The notes under the pieces were generated by a model. It saw nothing but the letters and a program-made list of their open reading frames with translations. It was not told the origin of the DNA and ran no database searches. From Lachnospiraceae bacterium MC2017 (GTDB taxonomy: Bacteria; Bacillota; Clostridia; Lachnospirales; Lachnospiraceae), in assembly GCA_000701625.1 (NCBI GenBank), contig JNJK01000001.1:1-64000 (forward strand): a DNA stretch of 64,000 nt. The letters run 5' to 3'. The translations under genes were made by a program, and so were the position numbers. Below, one piece after another: positions 17,257-26,700 of this stretch. Positions within the stretch are counted from its first letter, which is position 1. Each line of letters opens with the position of its first letter.

Positions 17257-18197
17257 GGATATTCAGTTCTTTCTTTGACGGGTATGGAAATCAGCTTATT
17301 TTACAGCTGACACTCATCAGTTTCTTTTTGATCCTCGCCGCCTTTTCTTTTTATTATCTGAAAAGGCTTTACAACAGGATAATCCGACCGATCGAAAGCT
17401 TTCATGAGAACCTGTCAAAGATAAACGAAAACTCAGAAACTCTGCTTGATGCCCAGGGTATCAAGGAACTGGAGCAGACCAATACACAATTCCGTTCACT
17501 TTTCGCTGAGATCAATAAGCTGAAGATTAATATGTATGAACGGGAGCTTGAACAGGCTCATTCCGAACTCGAAATGCTGCAGCACCAGATAAAACCTCAT
17601 TTCTACCTGAACTGCCTGAGCACTATAAGCAGTATGCTTCAGGTCGGTGAGACTGAACTTGCAGAGAAAATGATACGCTTTACTTCTGTGTATCTACGCT
17701 ACCTTTTCCAGTCAGACAATAAATATGCACGACTTGAAAATGAACTGGAGCACATAGACGCATACTTAAATATCCAGTCACTGCGTCTCTTTTCTCCGAT
17801 CAATTATACCTGTGAGGCTGATCCTGAATGTCTCAATGCCCTCGTGCCTCCGCTTCTCTTGATCACTTTTGTAGAAAATTCGGTAAAGCACGGCGCTGAT
17901 CCGGATAAATCTCTGTGCATCAGTCTCAGGATTAAAAGAGAAGAAACTGATGAGGGCAATTTTTTGCAGTTTGAACTAAAGGACACCGGTCCGGGATTTT
18001 CTGATGAAGCTCTCTCACTTCTTTCCGGAGACGTTTTTTATCCTGAGGAAAAAGGACATATAGGGATCAGAAACTCCTTGAAACGACTCAGGATAATGTA
18101 TCAGAATGATTATACGATAAACTTTTTTAATAACGATGACGGAGGCGCATGTGTAGCTATCCGCATTCCATTTGTACTTGAAACGGATTATTTATGA
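17223..18197 (+). CDS. YesM-type sensor histidine kinase, C-terminal part (frameshifted)
   Basis: This is the second half of the same kinase. After the junction it has a membrane helix (LILQLTLISFFLILAAFSFYYL), a HAMP-like segment, a coiled linker, and the His_kinase domain with the phosphoacceptor motif QHQIKPHFYLN. The ATPase follows with FVENSVKHG (N box) and DTGPGFS, GHIGIRNSLKRL (G boxes). The TTG at 17223 is only the first possible start of the open frame and has no ribosome binding site of its own, so independent translation is unlikely. The stop overlaps the response regulator start by four bases. Confidence 0.78.
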   Translation: MRGKTALPYTVRIFSSFFDGYGNQLILQLTLISFFLILAAFSFYYLKRLYNRIIRPIESFHENLSKINENSETLLDAQGIKELEQTNTQFRSLFAEINKLKINMYERELEQAHSELEMLQHQIKPHFYLNCLSTISSMLQVGETELAEKMIRFTSVYLRYLFQSDNKYARLENELEHIDAYLNIQSLRLFSPINYTCEADPECLNALVPPLLLITFVENSVKHGADPDKSLCISLRIKREETDEGNFLQFELKDTGPGFSDEALSLLSGDVFYPEEKGHIGIRNSLKRLRIMYQNDYTINFFNNDDGGACVAIRIPFVLETDYL

Positions 18198-19750
18198 AAA
18201 TTTTAATTGTAGATGATGACAGATTCGTAATAGCAGCTCTAAAAAAGAAAATTGAATGGAAAAAATACGGTTTCAGTGAAGTGCTGACTGCTCACTCAAT
18301 GAGCGAAGCACAGACAGTCATTGCATCAAACCATCCTGACATACTGATAAGTGATATCAATATGCCTCGCGGAAGCGGTCTGGATCTGCTCTCCTGGATA
18401 AAAGAGCATCAGAAAAAGATAATCACTATACTTCTTACGAGCTATACAGACTTTGAATACGCTAAGAAAGCTGTGGAACTCGGCGCATTCAAGTATGTGC
18501 TGAAACCGGTAGACAAGGAAGAACTGACAGCCACGATATGCGATGCTGTAGCTGAACTAAAGAAACAAAATATAGATATCGAGGAAAAATATCACGTATT
18601 CTGGCGAAAGCTTATGCTCCGCGAGTCACCTGTCGGTGAATTAGACAGTATGTATCCGGAAGAAGCGGTATTTACGCCGCTCCTCTTTACCTTTGATCAC
18701 TACTATCTTGACTCTGAAAACCGGCTTCTAAGCCGTATACGTTCGGTAAATAACGGTGAAATGACCCGTATATTCAAATCTTCCTTTAGTGATATCCTGA
18801 AAAAAGGAGACACCTTCATACCTATACATGAAGGAAGCCATATATCCTATGCCGCTGTTCTGCAGGGAGAGCAGGATCATGACCTTTTGGATAAATGCTG
18901 CAGGAGCTTTATTGATTCGTTAAAAAGCCTGTATAACTGCCCTTCAAATGTATATGCAGGTTCTTACGCCTCTATAAATGATATACGGGAGCAGTTCAAT
19001 CATCTTGAAGACTACATGAAAAATGACCTGACTTCCGTACAGCAGGCAGTATTTGTACCGAAAAAAAATGCACACGATCCGGCTACAGGTGATCCTCAGC
19101 TGCCCGCGTCTCACATCGACTATATGATACGGTGCATGTCGGACGGTGACTATGATTCTCTTGCTGAATATGTCCATCAGTATCTGGAAGAGATCGCAGC
19201 ACTTAAATACGGCTCTGCAACTGCTATCAGTAATTTTCAGATTGATTTTGTGCAGGCGCTGTACTCGACGCTTAGAGAAAAAGGCATCTCCGCCAATCAT
19301 CTTTACCGCGATGAGACCTATCACACGCTGTCATCAGAGGCTGTCCTGTCCATATACAATATGGAGCTCTATCTGCAGTACATGCTTAACGGAGCGGAGC
19401 GCTTTATCAATGCTTCAAATGGAAATAAATCTGTCGGAAAGATAATAAAGGATTACGTTGATAAACACTATATGGAAGACATAAACCGCCAGAGCCTGTC
19501 ACAGATACTTTACCTTGATCCGGACTATGCGTCTAAGCTATTTAAGAATGAGATCGGTATCTCTTTTACAAATTACGTGATCGAAAAGAGGATCGAGATC
19601 GCAAAGGATCTCCTGCGGACCACTCTCCTGCCTATAAGTACCATAGCTTCAGAGGTCGGATATGACAATTATTCGTACTTCACGAGACTATTCAAAAAAC
19701 AGACCGGATCTACTCCTGTCGAATTCCGTATGCAGGTAAAGAATAATTAA
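18194..19750 (+). CDS. YesN-type response regulator with AraC DNA-binding domain
   Basis: This 518-residue regulator has a receiver domain with IVDDDR, phosphoacceptor Asp54 in LISDINMP, a conserved T/S (LLTSYTDFEYAKKA) and Lys in YVLKPVD. A central region of unknown fold follows. A C-terminal AraC-type double helix-turn-helix (about 415-515) ends with SYFTRLFKKQTGSTPVEFR. It overlaps the kinase gene by four bases, so the pair is translationally coupled. It is expected to activate the divergent transporter and GH31 operon in response to the glycoside sensed outside the cell. Confidence 0.92.
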   Translation: MKILIVDDDRFVIAALKKKIEWKKYGFSEVLTAHSMSEAQTVIASNHPDILISDINMPRGSGLDLLSWIKEHQKKIITILLTSYTDFEYAKKAVELGAFKYVLKPVDKEELTATICDAVAELKKQNIDIEEKYHVFWRKLMLRESPVGELDSMYPEEAVFTPLLFTFDHYYLDSENRLLSRIRSVNNGEMTRIFKSSFSDILKKGDTFIPIHEGSHISYAAVLQGEQDHDLLDKCCRSFIDSLKSLYNCPSNVYAGSYASINDIREQFNHLEDYMKNDLTSVQQAVFVPKKNAHDPATGDPQLPASHIDYMIRCMSDGDYDSLAEYVHQYLEEIAALKYGSATAISNFQIDFVQALYSTLREKGISANHLYRDETYHTLSSEAVLSIYNMELYLQYMLNGAERFINASNGNKSVGKIIKDYVDKHYMEDINRQSLSQILYLDPDYASKLFKNEIGISFTNYVIEKRIEIAKDLLRTTLLPISTIASEVGYDNYSYFTRLFKKQTGSTPVEFRMQVKNN

Positions 19751-19755
19751 CAAAT

Positions 19756-19790
19756 AAGCCGTATGTCATACCACGACATACGGCTTTTAT
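19756..19790. terminator. Bidirectional terminator between yesN-like gene and asd
   Basis: AAGCCGTATGTC (19756-19767) pairs with GACATACGGCTT (19775-19786), followed by TTTTAT on the plus strand and preceded by an A/T-rich stretch for the minus strand. It separates two convergent genes. Confidence 0.88.
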
Positions 19791-19802
19791 AGTCTATAGT
19801 AT

Positions 19803-20888
19803 TTACTTCTTTGTGATGTATCCCTTTGCCTTCAGGAGCTCTGCGCAAAGTACTCCGCCGCCTGCTGCTCCGCGAACAGTGTTGTGTGAAAGTCCTACAA
19901 ACTTATAATCGAAGAGGCTGTCCTCACGAAGACGTCCGATAGATACGCCAAAGCCGTTCTCGTAGTTTACATCGAGATCAACCTGAGGACGATTGTCTTC
20001 TGTGAGATACTGGATAAACTGCTTCGGTGCTGACGGAAGTCCGAGCTTCTGCGGCTCACCGCTGTAATTTACCATAGCCTCGATGAGCTGCTCCTTGGTA
20101 GGCTTCTTTGCAAACTTTACAAATACTGTTGCTGTGTGACCGTTAAGGATCGGTACACGGATACACTGAGCTGTGATCTTCGGACCTGCTGCAGGCTCGA
20201 TGTGATCTCCCTCTACATGGCCAAATACTCTAAGAGGCTCTTTCTCACTCTTTTCTTCCTCACCGGAGATGAAAGGAATGATATTGTGTTCCATCTCAGG
20301 CCAGTCCTTAAATGTCTTTCCTGCTCCAGAGATTGCCTGGTAAGTTGAAACAACAACTTCTGTCGGTTCAAACTCTCTCCATGCCCAAAGAACAGGTGCA
20401 TATGACTGGATAGAGCAGTTCGGCTTTACAGCAACGAATCCACGCTTTGTACCAAGTCTCTTCTTCTGAGCTTCGATAACTTCTGCATGATCCGGGTTGA
20501 TCTCAGGAACGATCATCGGTACATCCGGTGTCCAACGGTGTGCACTGTTATTTGATACTACCGGAGTCTCTGTCTTTGCATAAGCTTCCTCGATAGCCTT
20601 GATCTCTTCCTTACTCATATCTACAGCTGAGAAGCAGAAATCAACGTCCTTTGCGACATTCTCAACGTCACTTACGTCACGTACTACGATCTTCTTAACA
20701 GCTTCCGGCATCGGTGTGTCCATCTTCCAACGATCACCGATTGCTTCCTCGTATGTTTTGCCGGCACTTCTGGGACTTGCAGCAATAACTGTTACTTCAA
20801 ACCAGGGGTGATTTTCCAGCAGTGAAATAAATCTCTGACCAACCATTCCGGTTCCGCCAAGAATAGCAACATTGAGCTTTTCAGACAT
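19803..20888 (-). CDS. asd: Aspartate-semialdehyde dehydrogenase
   Basis: It reduces aspartyl-4-phosphate to aspartate semialdehyde with NADPH, the branch to lysine, threonine and methionine. The 361-residue product has the nucleotide-binding GGTGMVGQRFISLL at the N terminus and the catalytic Cys158 in KPNCSIQS. The GHTATVFVKF segment holds the active-site His. Its sequence type is the archaeal/fungal-like branch common in Clostridia. The ribosome binding site AGAGGAG lies seven bases before the ATG. It is monocistronic, with its own promoter (21011-21039) and terminator. thrC lies elsewhere in the window. Confidence 0.95.
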   Translation of the reverse strand: MSEKLNVAILGGTGMVGQRFISLLENHPWFEVTVIAASPRSAGKTYEEAIGDRWKMDTPMPEAVKKIVVRDVSDVENVAKDVDFCFSAVDMSKEEIKAIEEAYAKTETPVVSNNSAHRWTPDVPMIVPEINPDHAEVIEAQKKRLGTKRGFVAVKPNCSIQSYAPVLWAWREFEPTEVVVSTYQAISGAGKTFKDWPEMEHNIIPFISGEEEKSEKEPLRVFGHVEGDHIEPAAGPKITAQCIRVPILNGHTATVFVKFAKKPTKEQLIEAMVNYSGEPQKLGLPSAPKQFIQYLTEDNRPQVDLDVNYENGFGVSIGRLREDSLFDYKFVGLSHNTVRGAAGGGVLCAELLKAKGYITKK

Positions 20889-21010
20889 GATTCTTTCTCC
20901 TCTTTTCGGGTCCGTTCCCGTAACTAAATTATATTGTCACACCGTAATAGTAATATGCGTATTTGCATAACCACTGTGCGTTAATGCACTAAAGTGTGAA
21001 ACTGACGTTA

Positions 21011-21039
21011 AATATACTACTGTAATTTTGTTTTGTCAA
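21011..21039 (-). promoter_or_regulatory. asd promoter
   Basis: On the minus strand TTGACA (complement of 21034-21039), a 17-base spacer and TATATT (complement of 21011-21016) form a near-perfect promoter. It leaves a leader of roughly 115 bases before asd that includes a small GTGC/GCAC hairpin. No riboswitch motif was recognised in it. Confidence 0.75.
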
Positions 21040-21119
21040 CCCTGTACGTGCAATTGTCTTTTTTGGACGGACACATTTTTAACGATCCGCATACTTATGA
21101 CATGTCGACAGATACACTA

Positions 21120-21153
21120 AACCGAGGCAGAACTATGCCGTTCTCCCCCGGTT
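21120..21153. other. Inverted repeat downstream of argH
   Basis: AACCGAGGCAGAAC (21120-21133) and GTTCTCCCCCGGTT (21140-21153) pair over 14 positions with two mismatches. There is no T tract on the minus strand, so it is a weak terminator candidate for argH. Confidence 0.45.
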
Positions 21154-21178
21154 GATTTAAATTTTATGATTTATCGGC

Positions 21179-22567
21179 TCAAATCGACTTTTCCTTTAGA
21201 TATTCGTGATAAAAAGCTGCATTTTTTGCCATTGATTCGTGTCCCGGCGCTCCAAAGGTCAGACGCTTCTCAACACAGGTCCTGAGTGCGATAGCCTCAT
21301 AGATATCATCTTCAAATACATCGCTCTCACTCTTCCACTCCTCCATAGTGAGGTCATCCATTGCCTTGCCTTCTTCGAGGCACTTGAGTACCAGACGACC
21401 GATAATGGAATGTGCGTCACGGAATGGAACACCCTTCTTTACGAGATAATCTGCTGCGTCTGTAGCATTGGTAAATCCGTTCTTTGCGCTCTTTTCCATT
21501 ACGTCATTTCTGAATTTCATAGTGGAAACCATGCCTGTGAAAAGATGCAGGCAATCTGTCACTGTATCGATCGCGTCAAAAACAACTTCTTTATCTTCCT
21601 GCATATCCTTATCGTAAGCAAGCGGAATGCCTTTCATGGTCGTGAGCATACTCATAAGCGCCCCATAAACCCGGCCTGTTTTTCCACGAACAAGCTCAGC
21701 GATATCAGGATTCTTTTTCTGCGGCATGATACTGGAACCGGTGCTGAAACGATCATCGATTTCAACAAATCGGTACTCATTTGAATTCCAGATGATAACT
21801 TCCTCTGAAAATCTGCTGAGATGCATCATGATAGTTGACAGTGCCGATAAAAATTCTATGAGATAATCCCTGTCAGATACAGAATCCATGCTGTTTCTGG
21901 TAGGGCCAAGCTTGAATCCGAGCTTTTCTGCCGTAAACTCACGGTCAAGCGGATATGTTGTACCCGCAAGAGCACCGCTTCCGAGCGGGCAGCTGTCCAT
22001 CCTGTCATAAATGTCTTTCAAACGAGAACGGTCACGAATGAACATTTCAAAATAAGCACCCATATGATGAGCGAGCGTTACCGGCTGTGCTTTTTGAAGA
22101 TGCGTAAATCCGGGCATGAAGGTATCGAGATTATTATCGATGATATCTGAAAGAGCTTCCTGCAGATGGAACAGGCTCTCATCAACAGCCTTTACAGCTT
22201 TTCTGGTATAAAGCTTCATATCAAGCGCAACCTGATCATTACGACTGCGTCCTGTATGAAGTCTTTTTCCTGCATCACCGATCCTCTCAGTGAGCACAGC
22301 TTCTACAAAAGAATGTACATCTTCGTATTTATCGGTTATTTCAATCTTACCTGCATCGACATCGGCTATGATACTCTTTAAGCCTTCAGCGATAGCTTTT
22401 CCATCTTCTTCACTGATGATGCCGGTTCTCGCAAGCATTTCTGCATGCGCGAGGCTGCCCTCTATATCCTCATGTACCAGTCTCTTGTCAAAATAGATGG
22501 ACGCATTAAACCTGTATGCATCCTGATCTGTCGCAGACTGAAAACGTCCGCCCCATAACTGTGCCAA
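21179..22567 (-). CDS. argH: Argininosuccinate lyase
   Basis: It cleaves argininosuccinate to arginine and fumarate, the last step of arginine synthesis. The 462-residue product shows the superfamily signature GSSIMPQKKNPD (277-288), the N-terminal LWGGRF, HTGRSRNDQ (104-112) and the active-site region THLQKAQPVTLAHH. The start is TTG at 22567 with GGAGGAT eight bases upstream; no ATG is near. It is preceded by a small membrane protein gene in the same direction with 23 bases between them. argG is not in the window. Confidence 0.95.
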   Translation of the reverse strand: MAQLWGGRFQSATDQDAYRFNASIYFDKRLVHEDIEGSLAHAEMLARTGIISEEDGKAIAEGLKSIIADVDAGKIEITDKYEDVHSFVEAVLTERIGDAGKRLHTGRSRNDQVALDMKLYTRKAVKAVDESLFHLQEALSDIIDNNLDTFMPGFTHLQKAQPVTLAHHMGAYFEMFIRDRSRLKDIYDRMDSCPLGSGALAGTTYPLDREFTAEKLGFKLGPTRNSMDSVSDRDYLIEFLSALSTIMMHLSRFSEEVIIWNSNEYRFVEIDDRFSTGSSIMPQKKNPDIAELVRGKTGRVYGALMSMLTTMKGIPLAYDKDMQEDKEVVFDAIDTVTDCLHLFTGMVSTMKFRNDVMEKSAKNGFTNATDAADYLVKKGVPFRDAHSIIGRLVLKCLEEGKAMDDLTMEEWKSESDVFEDDIYEAIALRTCVEKRLTFGAPGHESMAKNAAFYHEYLKEKSI

Positions 22568-22590
22568 CTGTTGATCCTCCTATCTAATGC

Positions 22591-23055
22591 TCAATCGTCG
22601 AATTTGCCTTTGATCACTGAAATCACAGACAGATAAACAACTGCTCCCGTAAGAACTATGGTAAACATCCCGGTTAATGCACCGATAACTATGAGAAGCG
22701 CAACCAGAGCGAGTGAAGCCCATGTAGGCGCATTTCCCATAAAAACACCCATGAGAAGGACTATAACCATCGCAATCGCGACCACAGGAACAGACATCAT
22801 CTCTACCTGCACATGTGCCAAAGCACATATGAGCAGCACTACAACAACCGCCGCGATACCTATCAGAGAAAGTGTATCCCGAGAAAGCACAGTTTCTTTG
22901 TACTCTTGTCTGACGTTTCTTTTTCTGTGGTCAGTTTTCGGTTCCGCATGTCGAAGCACTTCTGTCCTGCTGTTATTTGATGTAACGGTGAGACGACTAA
23001 GACCTTCCGTATTATTTACCTTGTCACTGTTTTTCGCATCTGTATTCAATTTCAC
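22591..23055 (-). CDS. Small membrane protein of unknown function
   Basis: This 154-residue protein has a hydrophilic, charged N-terminal 60 residues followed by three hydrophobic segments (about 64-83, 88-108 and 113-145). I do not recognise a family. The start is GTG at 23055 with AGGGGGGA four to six bases upstream. It lies upstream of argH on the same strand and may share its transcript, from the promoter at 23143-23171. Confidence 0.65.
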   Translation of the reverse strand: MKLNTDAKNSDKVNNTEGLSRLTVTSNNSRTEVLRHAEPKTDHRKRNVRQEYKETVLSRDTLSLIGIAAVVVVLLICALAHVQVEMMSVPVVAIAMVIVLLMGVFMGNAPTWASLALVALLIVIGALTGMFTIVLTGAVVYLSVISVIKGKFDD

Positions 23056-23091
23056 GTCCCCCCTGTGACCAATTATTTCCCCTTAAATCAA

Positions 23092-23125
23092 ATGATGTTG
23101 GGGTCAAAAAGTACTTTTAACCCGA
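23092..23125. repeat. Dispersed palindromic element, copy in 5' UTR
   Basis: ATGATGTTGGGGTCAAAAAG is followed by TACTTTTAACCC, an imperfect palindrome matching the family described in the findings. It lies between the promoter at 23143-23171 and the GTG start at 23055, so it would be transcribed as a hairpin in the leader. Confidence 0.7.
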
Positions 23126-23142
23126 ACAATATTTATGCTTTT

Positions 23143-23171
23143 ATTTTAGTGCACAGAATCACAAGCGTCAA
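23143..23171 (-). promoter_or_regulatory. Promoter of the small membrane protein gene
   Basis: On the minus strand TTGACG (complement of 23166-23171), a 17-base spacer, and TAAAAT (complement of 23143-23148). Confidence 0.65.
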
Positions 23172-23183
23172 CGACTTTTCACT

Positions 23184-23441
23184 TTAAAGCGTGGAAGCGA
23201 CAGCTTCCTCAAGAGCCTTAGAAAGCTGATCCGCACAGGATGTATTTTTAAATCCGCAGGTATTTCCGGCTAAGGTTTCTTTTACTTTTTCTGCATCCAT
23301 TCCTTCTACCAGACGAGCTATCGCCTTGAGGTTTCCGTTGCAGCCTCCCTGAAACTGTAAATTGTGAACGCACTTGTCATCGTCGAGTTCAAAGCTGATA
23401 TTAGTTGCACAAACACCCTTTGTCTTATAATTGTACTGCAT
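23184..23441 (-). CDS. TSCPD domain protein (TIGR03905-like)
   Basis: This 85-residue protein carries the TSCPD-type signature as TSCADQLSKAL near the C terminus, with conserved cysteines in FQGGCNGN and AGNTCGFKNTSC. The domain also occurs in ribonucleotide reductase-related proteins. The stand-alone form is widespread in Clostridia and its function is unknown; the cysteines suggest metal binding (inference). AAGGAG lies seven bases before the ATG. It appears to be a single gene. Confidence 0.85.
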   Translation of the reverse strand: MQYNYKTKGVCATNISFELDDDKCVHNLQFQGGCNGNLKAIARLVEGMDAEKVKETLAGNTCGFKNTSCADQLSKALEEAVASTL

Positions 23442-23499
23442 TTTAAATCTCCTTATTCAAAAAATAAAAGTCTTTCAGGAATTTCCCGAAAGAAGAAAA

Positions 23500-23525
23500 G
23501 GTGGGCAGATAGAACTCTGCCCACC
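23500..23525 (-). terminator. Strong hairpin, probable terminator of the RND operon
   Basis: GGTGGGCAGA (23500-23509) pairs perfectly with TCTGCCCACC (23516-23525). On the minus strand it is followed by CTTTTCTTCTTTC, so it can end transcripts coming from the RND genes. A second, weaker stem lies at about 23471-23493. Confidence 0.7.
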
Positions 23526-23541
23526 GCTTAAAGCACATTAT

Positions 23542-23732
23542 ATGATGTCAGGGGCAAAAGGTCAAAATCCGATTGTGCTTGCACAAAGAGGATTGAGACC
23601 TTGGGACCCGCAAAACACGAGCAAGTAGCGTTATTACGCGGAATGCGAGTGTTTTAGGATTGCGGGAATTGCGTAGCAATGAAGCAATCCGTGACATCAG
23701 TAAGGGGCAAAATTTACTTTTGACCCTTACAT
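23542..23732. repeat. Long form of the dispersed repeat
   Basis: This element of about 190 bases starts ATGATGTCAGGGGCAAAAG and ends in a palindromic unit (23696-23732) with TTTTGACCCTTACAT. The middle is G+C-richer and structured: CGCAAAACAC pairs with GTGTTTT...GCG, enclosing GCGTTATTACGC. Its first 40 bases match the copy at 16450. It lies between the RND operon end and the TSCPD gene; the remainder of 23442-23772 holds the terminator above and nothing else recognised. Confidence 0.7.
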
Positions 23733-23772
23733 CCTTATATTTTGCACAATTTAATATGTCAACAAGACCTTA

Positions 23773-26700
23773 TTACTTATTGTCATCTGTCCATTCGCTG
23801 TTGTCATCCTTTTTTCTGCGCTTTTCCTTCTTTTTTGCAATCTTCTGAGCTACCTTCGCATCCAGCTCCTTAAGCTTGCGTTTCTGCATTTCTTCACGAG
23901 AAATGGTCTTTGCCTGCATCTTTTCGCGATGACGCTTCTGTACTCTGGCTGCCTTTGCGCGAACTCTGTCAAGCAACAGATAGAATGTAGGCAGAAGGAG
24001 CAGGGTAAGCAGCGTGGAAGAAATAAGTCCGCCGACGATAACCGCTGACATTGCCTGCATTGACTCCGCACCCTTTGCAAGACCAAAAGCCTGAGGGATC
24101 ATGGCAAGCATAGTAGTAAGCGTGGTCATAAGGATCGGCCGCATACGTCCTGTTCCTGAATCAACAAGTGCCTCCACCGTTTCCATTCCCGCTGCCTGAT
24201 TCTGTTTCGCCATATCAATAAGGATAATACCGTTATTAACTACGATACCCGCAAGCATCAGCACGCCCATGAGAGCAACCATGCTGACTTTTATGTTCAT
24301 AACCAGCAGGAAAAGGATGGAACCAATAGCCGCAAACGGAAGACAAAGCATGATAAGTATGGAATCAGCAATTGACTCAAACTGGATCGCCATTACCATG
24401 AATACGAGGAATACAGCGATTCCGATCGCCTGTCCGAGAGCTGCAAACTCTTCGTTCTGCATCTCCATCATAGACGAGGTTTCAAAGGTAACATTGTCAA
24501 ATTTCAACTGTCCTACAGTCTGGTCAAGCTTTGCTGATACTGCATCCTTAGTCGTTGAAGTCATCGTCGCCTTGATGGTCGCACGATATGCACCGTCCTC
24601 ACGGGTAATGGACTGAGGCGCGGATGCAAATACTACCGAACCGATCTCCGAAAGCGGAACACTTGCTCCCTTTGAATTTGTAAAGGTCATTGCTTCCAGA
24701 TCTGCTACACTATCATAGTATCCCTTAGGATACTCTACGGTAACGTCAAAGTTCTCATTATCGATAGATACTTCCATTGCCTTCTTTCCACTCATGTTGT
24801 AGTAGATAAGTCCGGCAACAGCCTGGGCACTAAAGCCCTTTGCCTGAGCCATTACGGGATCGATCACGACCTTAGCCTTAGTTCCGGTCTCCTGTATGGA
24901 GTTAGAAACTCTGAGTACTCCGTTTGTATTGTGCATTATATCAACAATCTGGGCCGCTGCAGCTTTAAGGTCATCACGGTCTGTCGAAGCAATGTCAAAT
25001 TCTTTCGTATCCGCATTCGTCATACTGGACATACCCATGGACGAACCGGCACTTGCGGATATTTCACAAATTGATGAGAAATTTGCAAGTTTTGTATTGT
25101 ACTCATCAACTATATCCTGTGTCGCAAGCTTTGAGTCATCTGACTTATATGCGGTAAGTGATGCTTTTGCGGATGACTGTGTCGTATCAGATGTATAAGT
25201 ATCGATATCCGGATCATCTGCAAGGTACTGTTCAAGCTTCAGAACTACCTCATCCATTACTTCCAGCTTTATATTTGGTTTGAAGGTTACATCGATACTA
25301 ACGATACCTTCATCTGTTGCTGCCATAAGTTCTGTCTGAAGCAACCCTGTAAGCCCCAGCGTCAGAACCAACAATACTATCGCAAATACAAATGTTAACT
25401 TTCTCCACTTCAATACAAAGCGTAGTACTTTTTCGTATCGTTTCGAAACCCATCTGAGAATCCTGTTCGTGATGATACCCTTTTTTTCAACCGGTCTGTA
25501 GATAGAGAAACAAAGCGGTATAAGTGTTATCGCAGAGATCAGTGATGCCATCAGCGCAAAGATAATGGTGAAACCCAGCTGTTTAAACATCTGTCCGGAA
25601 AGACCTTCCATAACAGACAGCGGCAGATAAACAACGACTGTTGTAATAGTCGAAGCTATTACCGAATTCATAACGATACTGGTTCCTTCAAGAGCCGCAT
25701 CATGGAAAGAAAGCCCATCCGAGCGTTTTCGGAAACACATTTCGAGTACTACGACCGCATTATCCGTCATCATTCCGACCGCAATAACAAGGGATGAAAG
25801 CGTAATAACATTTAGATCAAATCCTGCAAAATACATGCAGATCAGTGTCACCATGAGGGACACCGGCATGGTACTTCCTACGATAAGTGAGCCTTTAAGA
25901 TCACCGAAAAATATAAACAAAACGCCCATCGCAAGAAGGACTGCCTGAACAACCGTCTGTCCAACCTTAGTCAGTCTGTCCAGAATTTCATCAGCCGAAT
26001 CGTTAACCGTTTCAAAGATGAGGTTCGGATTCTTCTTCTCAATGGTGATCATGGCTTTCTTTACAGCTCTTGAAAGAGTAACCGCTGATTCTGACTGTTT
26101 TTTCTTTATGCTGACATTTACGGATTCATGTCCGTTGTAACGGCTTATGGACGATGATTCCTTATTCTGATAGCTGACATTCGCAACATCAGAAAGATGT
26201 ATTACTTCTCCGGAAGAAGTTGTGATCGGAACCTGCTCAAGTTCTGCTATCTTTTCATATTTTACCTCAGCATTAAGAGAAAGCTTTTGGTCACCGGCAG
26301 TTACATCACCTGCGGGCATAGTGAAATTAACGGCAGTTATGGCATTGGCAATATCCGAAATCCCAAGTCCGTACTGGCTTGCATATTCAGGTACGAGGCT
26401 GACGCTGATATACTTGTCATCACCACCGGACACTTCTACCTGCGCAACCTCACTCACCTTTGTGAGTTCCGGTTTAATATTATCATTCACTGCCTGAAGC
26501 ACGTTGATATCATCGCTGGTACCCGAGATGGAATACGTGATATCTGCCATGGAGTTCATATCAATCTCCATGATAGTAGGATCAGAGGCATCATCCGGAA
26601 GACTTCCTTTTACACCATCGATTGCAGACTTTACATCGTCATACGCATCATCCATATCCGTGCCGTAGTCAAATGTAAGCTGAAGCGTGCCGTAATTTTC

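Noticed and set aside
20889-21010. Lysine riboswitch in the asd leader
   Set aside because: Leader is only about 115 bases and lacks the conserved lysine-switch core; no convincing long-range structure.
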